Source: Streptomyces endocoffeicus | Lineage (GTDB): Bacteria; Actinomycetota; Actinomycetes; Streptomycetales; Streptomycetaceae | NCBI RefSeq assembly: GCF_016741935.1 | Contig: NZ_JAERRG010000001.1 | Span: 744,001-808,000, forward strand | DNA: 64,000 nucleotides | Direction of reading: 5' to 3' | Shown here: positions 37,462 through 49,330 of the stretch, piece by piece | Layout of the letters: every line of letters begins with the position of its first letter | Position numbering within the stretch: the stretch's first letter is position 1 | The notes under the pieces: generated by a model | What the model was told of the DNA's origin: nothing | What the model saw: the letters and a program-made list of their open reading frames with translations, nothing else | Databases searched by the model: none | Translations under genes and position numbers: made by a program

Positions 37462-39224
37462 GAGGCGGCCCCCTCCTGGGAGCCGGTGGGCTCCACGTGG
37501 TCGAGGAGTGAGTGGAAGGGAGCGGACGGGCGGGCGAGGACCGCTTCGGCGAGGTCGTCGAAGGCGGTGCGGTCGGCGTCGTCGACGAGCTCGTCCAGGT
37601 CGGTGAGCGCCTTGACGAGACAGGCGAGCAGCGCGGCCTCCGGGAGGGGGCTCCGGGCGCGGACGGCGGCGCGCAACCACAGGTGGAGCGCCGAAGCCGC
37701 CGCGAAGCACGACTCGAACCGCTCGGCGAGCCGGAACGCATGGCCGGGGACGGCGCGGGGCGAGAACCGGATCGCCGCCATGTCCTTGTGGAGCCGGTCG
37801 GACACGTCCAGGAGCCGCCCGGCCAGGGTGGTGAGCGCCGTGGAGGCGTGGCCGCGTGCGGCCAGGTCCCGCAGCTCGCCGACCGCCGACGGCAGGCCGG
37901 CCACGACGGAGCAGCCGCCGCTGGAGACCAGGCCGAACGCGTGGGGCCGCATCGGGCGCAGCGGAGCGTGCGGATTCGTGGCCTCGGCGAGGCCCTCCGC
38001 GTCCCACCGGCCCTTCGCGTAGCCGCGGGCGACGCGGGGGAACTGCTCGATCAGGGCGCTGCGGTTGACCAGGCTGCTGCCGTCGAAGATGCCGATGATG
38101 CGGTGGTCGCGTTCCACCTTGGCGAATCCGGTGTGCGGGTCGTCGGGGCTGAGCAGTCCGTACGGGCCGAGGAGGTGCAGCAGGCGCGCGATGAGGTCGT
38201 CGATCTCGGCGGGCACATATGCCTTCGCGACGGCGGAGACCACGCTCATCTCGCCGGGGAGCGCGTGTGGGGAGCGCGCCGCCACCAGGCCGGTGGCGTC
38301 GGAGAGCAGCAGGCCCGCGGCGGCCTCGCCCAGCTCCCGCCGCACGTACGGGTCCAGCGCGAGCCCTCCGCCGGCGGCGTCCTGGGCCACGAACTCGGCG
38401 GCCAGGGCGAGCGCGTGGTCTCCCGCGCCCAGTGACATCGCGACACAGCCGGTCCGGGAGAGGTGCAGCGCCTTGAGGATGATCTCGATGCCCTCACCGA
38501 CCCGCCCGATGAGCGCTTCCTCGGGCAGTGGCGCGTCATGGAACGCGATGCCGCTGATGTCCGCGCCCCGGATGCCGTAGGTGGGCACTTTGGGCAGGTG
38601 GGTGAAGTGTTCCGGGGCGAGCCGGGACTTGTCCACGAGGAAGAGGCTGAAGCCACGCGGACCGCCTCTTTCGTCGGTGCGGGCCAGGACGGTGACCAGA
38701 CCGGCCCGGGTGGCGGAGTTGATCAGCCACTTCTCGCCGGACAGCAGCCAGCCGCCACCCGGGGCGGGCCCGGCGGTCAGCTCACCGGCCATCAGATCGC
38801 TGCCGTGGTGGCGTTCGGTCAGGGCGCAGGAGACGGTCGTTCCCTCCGCTATCCGCCGTCCCAGCCGGCGGGCGGCCTCCGGCTCTCCCGCGATCCAGGT
38901 GGCGGCGGCCCCGAGATAGGTCTTCCCGTGCGAGACGGCCACGGTCAGGTCGATCCGGGACACGGCCCGCAGCAGCCGCATGACGACGTCGAAGCTCTCC
39001 AGTGCGCCGCCGTGTTCGGCCGGTACATAGAAGCGCCGCAGTCCGAACGCGTCGAGCGCCCGGCAGGCCTCGGTGGGAAATGCCTCGGCACGGTCGAGCT
39101 CGGCGAGCGCCTCGGGTGCGAAGGGCCGCCCGGGTCCGGTGAGCTCGCCGAGCAGGCGGGTGAGCCGCTCGAGGGGTGTGGCGGAGGGGTCTTGGGTCCG
39201 GGTGGCCGGGGAGGCGGTGGTCAT
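37458..39224 (-). CDS. Acyl-CoA dehydrogenase family protein, likely acyl-ACP 2,3-desaturation
   Basis: This 588-residue flavoprotein of the acyl-CoA dehydrogenase family starts with an ATG that overlaps the stop of the acyl-AMP ligase (ATGA). The middle domain shows CALTERHHGSDLMAGEL and GGWLLSGEKWLINSATRAG, typical FAD and substrate-binding strands. The first 390 residues cover the usual family length, and about 190 more follow as a helical extension. An in-frame extension upstream of 39,224 lies inside the ligase gene and is not part of this protein. It probably oxidises the ACP-bound fatty acid to the 2,3-trans-enoyl form before transfer to Asp1. It is coupled to the half-size partner next to it. 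Confidence 0.9.
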   Translation of the reverse strand: MTTASPATRTQDPSATPLERLTRLLGELTGPGRPFAPEALAELDRAEAFPTEACRALDAFGLRRFYVPAEHGGALESFDVVMRLLRAVSRIDLTVAVSHGKTYLGAAATWIAGEPEAARRLGRRIAEGTTVSCALTERHHGSDLMAGELTAGPAPGGGWLLSGEKWLINSATRAGLVTVLARTDERGGPRGFSLFLVDKSRLAPEHFTHLPKVPTYGIRGADISGIAFHDAPLPEEALIGRVGEGIEIILKALHLSRTGCVAMSLGAGDHALALAAEFVAQDAAGGGLALDPYVRRELGEAAAGLLLSDATGLVAARSPHALPGEMSVVSAVAKAYVPAEIDDLIARLLHLLGPYGLLSPDDPHTGFAKVERDHRIIGIFDGSSLVNRSALIEQFPRVARGYAKGRWDAEGLAEATNPHAPLRPMRPHAFGLVSSGGCSVVAGLPSAVGELRDLAARGHASTALTTLAGRLLDVSDRLHKDMAAIRFSPRAVPGHAFRLAERFESCFAAASALHLWLRAAVRARSPLPEAALLACLVKALTDLDELVDDADRTAFDDLAEAVLARPSAPFHSLLDHVEPTGSQEGAAS

Positions 39225-41038
39225 ATGGCGGCCTCCTGGGGCTCGGGTAAGGGGCGCAGCAGGCTCTGTTCGTAGGCGGCGTAGGTGGGCCGCAACGCGC
39301 CGGCGCGGAACAGGTCGCGCATCGCCGACCGCTGGATCTTGCCGCTGGTGGTGCGGCGTACTCCGCCGGGGCGCAGCAGCAGGACGGCGCCGACGGGGGC
39401 GCCGAATTCGCGGGCGACGGTGAGCCGCATCTCGGCGGCGAGTTCGCGCAGCCGTTCCTCGTCCTTGATGCCGCGCACCTCGTGGGTGACCACGAGCACC
39501 TCGTCGCCCTGGGGGCCCTCGCCCGGTACGGCGAAGCACGCGCCGACGAGATTGCCGAGCTCGGGCCACTGGGTGCGCAGTTCATCCTCGATATCCTGCG
39601 GATAGAGGTTGCGGCCGCGCAGGTTGAGGACGTCCTTGATGCGGCCGGTGATGTGGAGTTCGCCCTGGTAGAGGACCCCGAGGTCGCCGGTGCGCAGCCA
39701 GCCGGCGTCGCCGTCCGCGGTCGTGGCGCGGAACTCGGCCTCGTTGGTGGCCTCGCGGTTCCAGTAGCCCTGGCCGACGATGTCACCGCGTATCCAGATC
39801 TCACCGACGCCGCCTTCGGGCAGGACGTGCCGGGTGTCGGGTTCGACGATGCGCACCTCGGCGCCGAGCGGCGGGCCGCAGCCGACGACGGCGCGGGCGG
39901 GCTCGTCGGGGGCCGCGGGCCGGAACTCGTGGCGCTCCAGCAGTTCGGCGGAGACCTGCCGCACCCGGGGGGCGCCGCCCGCCACCCCGGAGATGAAGAG
40001 GGTCGCCTCGGCCATGCCGTAGCAGGGGGTCAGGGCGTCGGCGCGCAGGCCGTGGCCGGCGAAGCGCCGCTGGAATCGTTCGAGCACGGCGGCGCGTACG
40101 GGTTCGGAGCCATCCAGCGCGTGCCGCCAGCGGGACAGGTCCAGGCCCTCGCTCTGGGCGTCGGTGACCCGTCGGCTGCACAGGTCGTATGCGAAGTCCG
40201 GCGCCGCGGACGCCTCGATGCCATAGCGGTCGATCATGTGCAGCCACAGGTGGGGGCGTTTGAGGAAGGTGGTGGGGCTCATCAGGACGGTGGTCGAGCC
40301 GAGCAGCAGCGGTGGGAGTATCGAGCCCATCAGCCCCATGTCGTGGAAGTGCGGGATCCACCCGCCGATGGGGGTGGTGTCGTCCAGCTCCAGGGAGTCG
40401 GCCAGATTGGCGGTGTTGTGCAGCACATTGCCGTGGCTGATCATGACGCCTTTGGGATCGCCGGTGGAACCGGAGGTGTACTGGAGCACGGCGAGCGTGT
40501 CGTGTCCGGCGGGCGTCATCGTCCATGCGTGCGGATCGGGGGCGTCGCCGTCGTCGGTGACCAGCAGGGGAAGGGTGTCGAGTCCCTCCTCGGCGGCCCA
40601 CGCCCCGATGTCGGCGCGGGTGGCGGTATCGGTGAGGATCGCCACCGCGCCCGCGTCGTCCGCGATGCGCCTGACCCGGTAGCGCTCATGCCGGTACCGG
40701 CCGGGCAGGGACGAGGGAACCGCGACGGCGCCCGCGTACAGGCAGCCGAAGAAGGCGGTGACGAAGGCCGGGCCGGCGGGGTACAGCAGGACGACGCGGC
40801 CTCCCGGCGGGACGTGGGCGCGCAGCCGTACGGCGACACTCCTGGCTTGTGCGTCGAGTTCCGCATAGGTGAGCCGATGTGCTCCGTCGGTGCGCAACGG
40901 GTCCGTCACGAATACGGCCGCCGTCTTTTCCGGACGGTTTTCCGCATGCTCCCGGAGCACTGCGTCAACGCTGGGGGCGGTGACGATTCCCGCCATATCC
41001 GAGGCCCTGCCCTTCGTGTCCGCGAACTGAGTTTCCAT
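39221..41038 (-). CDS. Fatty acyl-AMP ligase, lipid activation
   Basis: This 605-residue member of the ANL superfamily has YTSGSTGDPKGVMISHGN as P-loop, YGMAEAT as the A5-like motif and a C-terminal lysine in SGKIQRSAMRDLF. Features such as GGWIPHFHDMGLMGSILPPL are those of fatty acyl-AMP ligases rather than CoA ligases. It would adenylate a free fatty acid and load it on the acyl carrier protein. It is the first gene of the minus-strand operon that continues through the dehydrogenases, the ACP and the three NRPS genes. There is no clear ribosome site before the ATG at 41,038. An internal ATG at 40,997 (MAGIVTAP) is an alternative start. Confidence 0.93.
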   Translation of the reverse strand: METQFADTKGRASDMAGIVTAPSVDAVLREHAENRPEKTAAVFVTDPLRTDGAHRLTYAELDAQARSVAVRLRAHVPPGGRVVLLYPAGPAFVTAFFGCLYAGAVAVPSSLPGRYRHERYRVRRIADDAGAVAILTDTATRADIGAWAAEEGLDTLPLLVTDDGDAPDPHAWTMTPAGHDTLAVLQYTSGSTGDPKGVMISHGNVLHNTANLADSLELDDTTPIGGWIPHFHDMGLMGSILPPLLLGSTTVLMSPTTFLKRPHLWLHMIDRYGIEASAAPDFAYDLCSRRVTDAQSEGLDLSRWRHALDGSEPVRAAVLERFQRRFAGHGLRADALTPCYGMAEATLFISGVAGGAPRVRQVSAELLERHEFRPAAPDEPARAVVGCGPPLGAEVRIVEPDTRHVLPEGGVGEIWIRGDIVGQGYWNREATNEAEFRATTADGDAGWLRTGDLGVLYQGELHITGRIKDVLNLRGRNLYPQDIEDELRTQWPELGNLVGACFAVPGEGPQGDEVLVVTHEVRGIKDEERLRELAAEMRLTVAREFGAPVGAVLLLRPGGVRRTTSGKIQRSAMRDLFRAGALRPTYAAYEQSLLRPLPEPQEAAI

Positions 41039-41408
41039 GCGCCGATATGGCGCTGCCGTGCATTTCTACCGAGGGACCGCAACCCGGGAAAGGCACTGAC
41101 AACAAATTGCACAATGCACGCCATCCCCTCGGCGCAAATCGCCCCATAGCACTCATATCGCACCGCGATCCTGGGGCGCACCGGCCAGTACTGGCCAGGA
41201 AACGTCCCGCCGGGTCGATTTCCGCGCGATAGAGTCGAAGTGCGTTCGTTCCACATGGACGACACAGCTATCCGATACATCCGCGCTCAGTCATCGCGTA
41301 GCCGGTCATGGCGGCGGATTCTTTGATCCTGCCTTTTTCGATTACCGCTCCAGGAATTTGGCGCACCGTGCCGCGCACCAGCGGGCGCACGACTCCCGGA
41401 GGAATTTC
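41039..41408. promoter_or_regulatory. Divergent control region between lipid/NRPS operon and ABC permease gene
   Basis: These 370 bases separate two divergent transcription units and are visibly less GC-rich than the genes, so they probably hold both promoters. I see no convincing -35/-10 pair. A perfect 14-base palindrome, ggccagtactggcc, lies at 41,183-41,196 and is a candidate operator. The plus-strand gene is preceded by a good ribosome site (cggaggaatttcATG at 41,409). Confidence 0.6.
41183..41196. promoter_or_regulatory. Perfect 14-bp palindrome, candidate operator
   Basis: The sequence ggccagtactggcc reads the same on both strands. It sits inside the divergent intergenic region, 145 bases from one start and 213 from the other. 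Its place suggests a binding site for a dimeric regulator, but no protein can be assigned to it from sequence alone. Confidence 0.4.
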
Positions 41409-42239
41409 ATGACCCGTAGCCCGTCGTTACCGGACGGCGGCGCCTTCGCTCCCGCCTGGCACGGCAGCAGCCCTTGGGCACAACTGCTGATCCTCACCCA
41501 GCGGTCGCTCAAGGCTCATCTCGCGCACCGCCGGACCCTGGTCCTCGCCATGCTGCAGCCGGTCTTCATGCTGCTTCTGCTCAGCGAGGTCTTCGGCAGC
41601 ATCGTCGACCTCGACCACCTGCCCGACGGCGTCTCCTACCTGGACTATCTGCTGCCCGCGCTGCTGGTGACCACGGGCATCGGGCCCGCGATCGCCTCCG
41701 GTATCGGCCTGGTCCGGGACATGGACAACGGTGCGGTGGCACGGCTGCGCACCCTGCCCATCCACGCGCCGCTGCTGCTGTTCGCCCGCAGCTTCGCCGA
41801 CCTGCTGCGCACCACCGGACAGCTGACGATCCTGCTCGTGGTGGCCGTGGTGTTCATGGGCGCCGACCCGGCCGGCGGCGGCGTGGGACTGGTGGCCGCG
41901 CTGCTGCTGACCTGTGTAGTGGTGTGGGCGATGACCTGGATCTTCCTGGCGCTGGCGGCCTGGCTGCGCAGCGCCGAGGCGATGCAGAGCGCCGCCTATC
42001 TGGTGACGTTCCCGCTGATGTTCGCCTCCAGCGCCTTCGTCCCCGTGGACCGGATGCCGGGCTGGCTGCAGCTCCTGGCGATCCTCAACCCGCTGTCGTA
42101 CGCGATGGACGCCTCGCGCGCGCTCTGCCTCGACCAGCCGCTGGGCGCCCAGGTGTGGTCAGCCCTGGGCGCGAGCGCCCTCGTCGCGCTGCTCGGATCG
42201 AGCGCGGCGGTGTGGGCGTTCCGGCGGCCCCTGGTCTGA
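41409..42239 (+). CDS. ABC-2 type (DrrB-like) transporter permease, lipopeptide export or self-protection
   Basis: This 276-residue integral membrane protein has about six hydrophobic segments, the first after SLKAHLAHRRTLVLAML. The pattern is that of DrrB-type ABC-2 permeases. The ATG at 41,409 has a strong ribosome site (ggagg, 7 bases away), which excludes the longer upstream start at 41,358. No ATPase gene adjoins it; the fitting DrrA-type ATPase lies at 50,506-51,459 in the other direction. Together they probably export the lipopeptide. Confidence 0.9.
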   Translation: MTRSPSLPDGGAFAPAWHGSSPWAQLLILTQRSLKAHLAHRRTLVLAMLQPVFMLLLLSEVFGSIVDLDHLPDGVSYLDYLLPALLVTTGIGPAIASGIGLVRDMDNGAVARLRTLPIHAPLLLFARSFADLLRTTGQLTILLVVAVVFMGADPAGGGVGLVAALLLTCVVVWAMTWIFLALAAWLRSAEAMQSAAYLVTFPLMFASSAFVPVDRMPGWLQLLAILNPLSYAMDASRALCLDQPLGAQVWSALGASALVALLGSSAAVWAFRRPLV

Positions 42240-42293
42240 GCTCATCCCCCTTACCCCACCCCTCCCCCTCATCAGACGAAACGGAGAGCCCTC

Positions 42294-43235
42294 ATGCCCG
42301 AGCAGACAGATGCCCTGCGGCGGCTGGACGCCGCCCCCGGGCCCGGCACCGACGCCGCGGCCTGGGTCACCGAACACCGTGCGGAGATACGGGCCCTGGT
42401 GGCCCACCACGGTGGCCTGCTGGTCCGCGGCCTGGACCTGGACGGCCCCGAACACGCCGCCTCCGTGGTCCGCGGGGTCATCGGCGAAGGCATGGCCGAG
42501 CGCGAGGGGTTCGCTCCCCGCGACGAGTTCGGACCGGGCCTGTACTCCTCCTCGCACTGGCCGGCCGACCAGCCCATGTGCATGCACCACGAGCTCAGCT
42601 ACGCGGCCGAGGCGCCCCGGCTGATGGCCTTCGCCTGCGTCACCCCGCCGTCCGCCGGCGGTGTCACGGCCGTCGCCGACGCCCGTGCGGTGCTGCGTGA
42701 CCTGCCGGATGGACTCGTCGAGCGCTTCGAACGCCACGGTTGGGTGCTGACCCGCCACTACAACCCGTTCGTCGGGATCGGATGGGAGGACGCGTTCGGC
42801 GCCAAGAACCCCGACGAGGTGGAGCGTTACTGCGCCGACCACGGCATCGAGGTGCGCTGGGACGCCGAGGGCGGCCTGCGCACCCGGCAGACCCGTCCGG
42901 CCGTCGTAGCCGATCCCGAGTCCGGCGAACGGTGCTGGTTCAACCAGATCGCGTTCCTGAACGAGTGGACGATGGCTCCCGAGGTGCGTGAGTTCCTCAC
43001 CGCGGAGTTCGGCCCCGACGGGCTGCCGTTCAACACCTTCTACGGTGACGGCTCGCCCCTGGACAGCGCCACCGTCGATCTCATCAACGCGGCCTACGAG
43101 AAGCACACGGTGCGCGAGCCCTGGCAGCGCGGCGACCTCATGGTCATCGACAACGTCCGCATGGCGCACAGCCGCGAGCCCTACCGGGGCGACCGCGAGA
43201 TCGTCGTCGGCCTCGGCGAACCGTTCCGTCCGTAG
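42294..43235 (+). CDS. SyrP/TauD-like Fe(II)/2-oxoglutarate-dependent oxygenase
   Basis: This 313-residue protein has a good ribosome site (ggagag) before the ATG at 42,294. It carries the iron-binding H-x-E pair at H98 and E100 (MCMHHELSYA), a distal histidine at H292 (RMAHSREPYRG) and a likely 2-oxoglutarate-binding arginine at R301. The strand VTPPSAGGVTAVADAR is typical of the SyrP/TauD group that hydroxylates amino acids, often while bound to a carrier protein. It follows the permease gene by 54 bases and ends tail-to-tail with the A-T-TE gene. An aspartate or other residue of the peptide could be its substrate. Known laspartomycins, as I recall them, have no hydroxylated residue, so its role here is open. 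Confidence 0.88.
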   Translation: MPEQTDALRRLDAAPGPGTDAAAWVTEHRAEIRALVAHHGGLLVRGLDLDGPEHAASVVRGVIGEGMAEREGFAPRDEFGPGLYSSSHWPADQPMCMHHELSYAAEAPRLMAFACVTPPSAGGVTAVADARAVLRDLPDGLVERFERHGWVLTRHYNPFVGIGWEDAFGAKNPDEVERYCADHGIEVRWDAEGGLRTRQTRPAVVADPESGERCWFNQIAFLNEWTMAPEVREFLTAEFGPDGLPFNTFYGDGSPLDSATVDLINAAYEKHTVREPWQRGDLMVIDNVRMAHSREPYRGDREIVVGLGEPFRP

Positions 43236-43282
43236 GCACACCGACCGCCGGTCAGATGGCGGGACCGGCGAACCACGGATCA

Positions 43283-43316
43283 GGGGGCGCACCCGGGCGG
43301 ACCCGGGGGCGCCCCC
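43283..43316. terminator. Bidirectional hairpin terminator between oxygenase and A-T-TE genes
   Basis: The arms gggggcgc (43,283-43,290) and gcgccccc (43,309-43,316) pair perfectly around an 18-base loop. They lie in the 85-base gap between two converging genes, so a terminator serving both is likely. There is no long T run, as is common in Streptomyces. Confidence 0.7.
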
Positions 43317-43320
43317 TTCG

Positions 43321-46580
<3,260 letters not shown>

Positions 46581-46581
<1 letters not shown>

Positions 46582-47849
46582 CAGCCTGCGACTCCTTCAT
46601 CCGGCAGCGCCGGCTCCTCCAGCTCGATCCTGATCAGGCGCGCGGCGGCCGCCGCGTGGTGTCCGGCCCGCTCCCCGTCCGTCCCGGTGGCGACCACGCA
46701 GCCCAGGCGGTCCTGGAACGTGTTCGTCACGCGCACGGTGCGTCCGGGGGCGGTGCCGACCGCGACGGCCACCACGCCGGGGGCCGCCCGCGCCGCCTCG
46801 ACTCCGCCGATGCCCGTGACCCGTCCCTCGCGCTCGTTGCGCAGGAAGCGGACCGCGGCATGCCCCCGGCCCGGCCGGGCGGGCGTCCGGCTCTGTCCCG
46901 CCGCGCGGGCGATCACGGCGTCGACGAGGTCGACTCCGTGGGCGGCCCGTACGGCGACGGGGATCATGCCGCCCGCGAGCCGCGGGTTGACCTCGATGAC
47001 GACGGGGCCGTCTGCGGACATCCGCAGTTCGGTGTGGGCGGCTCCCCAGCCGAGGCCGAGCGCGGTGAGCGCCCGCAGGGCGGTGTCGCCGAGCGTGGCG
47101 GCGGTGGCGTCGGGCACGGGTGCGGGTACCTCGTGTCCGGTCTCCACGAAGTACGGCCGGGGCCCGATGTGCTTGGCGACGACGGTGACGACAGCGTTGT
47201 CGAAGGTCTCGACGGAGAACTCCGGCCCCTCGACGGCCTCCTGGACCAGAATCCGGGCCGGCACCGGGTTGCCGCGTTCGTCGGTGGACCGGCTCAGCAG
47301 TTCATCCGCCCACCGCCCGGTCTCGTCGCGGTCCCGGCACAGCCGGACGCCGACCGAGCCCGATCCGAGGACCGGTTTGAGCACGACCGGGTGGCCGATC
47401 CCGTCGGCGGCGCGCACCGCGTCGGCCACCTCGCCGACGGACGCGCTGGCGGGTACCGGGACACCGGCCGCCGCCAGCGCGGCGACCTGCGTCTCCTTGT
47501 CCCGGCACCGGGCGATGGCGTCCCCGTCCGCCGCGGGCAGGCCGAGCTTGGCGGCCGCGCGGGCGGCGGTGGACACGAAGTACTCGGAGCTGGAGGCGAC
47601 TCCGGCGAGCCCTCCGTCCGGTACGAGCCCGGCGCAGCAGTCCACCACCGCGGCCAGGTCACCGGTGTCCAGCAGCCTGGTGTCGATGCCGTCCTGCTCG
47701 ACGTACACATAGCGGCCCGGGTCCCGGGTCAGCAGCACCGGCCGCAGTCCTCGTGCCCGCGCCGCCGCGCAGAACTCCCGCCCCGTTCCCGTGGTGTTGC
47801 TCTCCACGAACGCGAGCCACCGCCCGCTCGTCCTCGCGTGCCCGGTCAT
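46581..47849 (-). CDS. ATP-grasp ligase of the Dap gene set
   Basis: This 422-residue ATP-grasp protein has the ATP-binding strands VVLKPVLGSGSVGVRL and ILVQEAVEGPEFSVETF and the metal-binding EVNPRLAGGMIP near residue 310. The ATG at 47,849 overlaps the stop of the lyase gene (ATGA). An open frame further upstream lies inside that gene. Family members join a carboxylate to an amine, using ATP, through an acyl phosphate. Its coupling to the lyase and the A-T-TE gene ties it to supply or handling of residue 2, but its substrate cannot be read from sequence. It could activate an intermediate on the way to Dap, or it could protect or tailor Dap. Confidence 0.85.
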
Positions 47850-49330
47850 CGTTCTCCTTCCCTTCCGGCCGCGGATCCGTGGCCCGCGAGAAGCGCGTCG
47901 ACCGCGAGATCGAGCCTCCGCCGCGCGTCCCGCGTCCGGCCGCGGTGGACGGCGAGCCGTCGCCCATGGGCGGTGAGCCGCTCCCGCAGGACGCCCACGG
48001 CCGCGTCGCACTCGCCGGGGCCGCCGCCCCGGTCGTGTGCCTCGACGACGTCACGCAGGGAGGGCAGTTCGGCGGCCGTGCCGCCGGGGGCCCCGTCGGG
48101 CAGGTCGATCTTGGTGAGTTCCGTCGCCCCGCTCTCGATCGCCTCGCGGACGGCGGCGCCCACGATGTGGTGGGCCGTGCGGAACGGAACCCCTTGTGCG
48201 ACCAGTCTGTTGGCGATCACGGTGGCGGTCACGAAGCTCTCCGCCGTACGCCGCTCCATCCGCTCCACCATCGGACGGGCGCCGCTGACGAGCACCTGGG
48301 CGAGGAGGACGGAGTCGCGTACGGCGGCCAGCGCGGGCCAGGCCGGAGCCACCGCCTCGGTGCCGACCTCGATGGAGTTCGTGAACGGCGCGGACTTCAT
48401 GGCGGAGGCGGCGGCCGTCCAGGCGCCGATGGCCGCGCCCGCCTTCGCCTTGACGTGTTCCAGCAGGAACGCGTTGCGCTTCTGGGGCATGGCCGAGCTG
48501 CCGCCGACCAGCCGTTCGGGGAACTCGATCAGCCCGAACTCCTGGGTGCTCCACAGCTGCAGGTCGGTGGCGAGCCGGCTCAGCGTCACCCCGGCCGAGG
48601 ACGCGGCGGCGAGCGCGCGCAGCAGCGTGTCCCGTGCGGCCACCGCGTCGATCGCGTGCAGCGGTGGGCCGGCGAACCCCAGCAGGACGGCGGTGCGCGC
48701 CGGTTCGATGGGCAGGTCCGTCCCGGACACCGCCCCGGCGCCGAGCGGGCAGCGGTCCAGCTCGTCCAGCGTCTGGCGCAGCGCGGTGAGGTCACGGTCC
48801 AGCGCGGTGGCGATCCCGCACAGGTAGTAGCCGTAGCTGACCGGCATGGCCGGCTGGAAGTGAGTGTAGATGGGCATCACCACGTCGCGGTGGGCGCGGG
48901 CCCGGGAGAGCAGGACCGCCTGCAGCCTCAGCACCTCGCCGAGCAGGTCGGTCAGTTCGGCGCGCAGCCGCATCGCGGTGACGGTCGCCTTGATGTCGTT
49001 GCGGGAGCGTCCGGTGTGCAGCTTTCCGCCCACGTCGGCGCCGAGTTCGGCCACCAGATGGCCTTCGTACATCAAGTACAGGCCGCGCGGCGCCGGCAGC
49101 CCGTGCAGACTGCCGAAGCCTTCCGCCCGCAGCCGCGTGATGCGCTCCAGGAGCGCGGCGGCCGTGTCGGCGGGCAGCAGCCCGCACTCGGTGAGCATGA
49201 CCACATGCGCCATGTCGATGGTGCTGATGGGCTCCAGTTCCCCGCGTATGGCGCCGGGATCCGGTTCCCCGTAGACGACGCGGCGGGTGCGCGGGCCGAG
49301 GATGCGGGTGAGCCGTCCGGTGGAGCTCAC
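47846..49330 (-). CDS. Argininosuccinate-lyase-family enzyme, inferred fumarate-releasing step in Dap synthesis
   Basis: This 494-residue member of the fumarase/aspartase superfamily is near the length of ArgH. It has the signature GSSAMPQKRNA and the strand KLHTGRSRNDIKATV found in argininosuccinate lyases. Its GTG start at 49,330 overlaps the stop of the PLP-enzyme gene (GTGA). It sits in a coupled operon of peptide genes, so a role in arginine synthesis is unlikely. Superfamily members split N-substituted aspartates into fumarate and an amine. I infer that it cleaves an aspartate adduct made by the neighbouring SbnA-like enzyme, releasing 2,3-diaminopropionate. This would replace the SbnB dehydrogenase of staphyloferrin-type routes, of which no homologue is visible here. 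Confidence 0.85.
   Translation of the reverse strand: MSSTGRLTRILGPRTRRVVYGEPDPGAIRGELEPISTIDMAHVVMLTECGLLPADTAAALLERITRLRAEGFGSLHGLPAPRGLYLMYEGHLVAELGADVGGKLHTGRSRNDIKATVTAMRLRAELTDLLGEVLRLQAVLLSRARAHRDVVMPIYTHFQPAMPVSYGYYLCGIATALDRDLTALRQTLDELDRCPLGAGAVSGTDLPIEPARTAVLLGFAGPPLHAIDAVAARDTLLRALAAASSAGVTLSRLATDLQLWSTQEFGLIEFPERLVGGSSAMPQKRNAFLLEHVKAKAGAAIGAWTAAASAMKSAPFTNSIEVGTEAVAPAWPALAAVRDSVLLAQVLVSGARPMVERMERRTAESFVTATVIANRLVAQGVPFRTAHHIVGAAVREAIESGATELTKIDLPDGAPGGTAAELPSLRDVVEAHDRGGGPGECDAAVGVLRERLTAHGRRLAVHRGRTRDARRRLDLAVDALLAGHGSAAGREGER

Noticed and set aside
37462..38007. N-terminal extension of the half-size dehydrogenase to 499 residues
   Set aside because: The extension lies in a different frame inside the full-size dehydrogenase gene and has no family similarity. 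The GTG at 37,461 overlaps the upstream stop as in the rest of the operon.
47846..49330. Argininosuccinate lyase of arginine synthesis (argH)
   Set aside because: The signature fits the family, but the gene is translationally coupled inside a peptide cluster with no other arginine genes, so a dedicated role is more likely.
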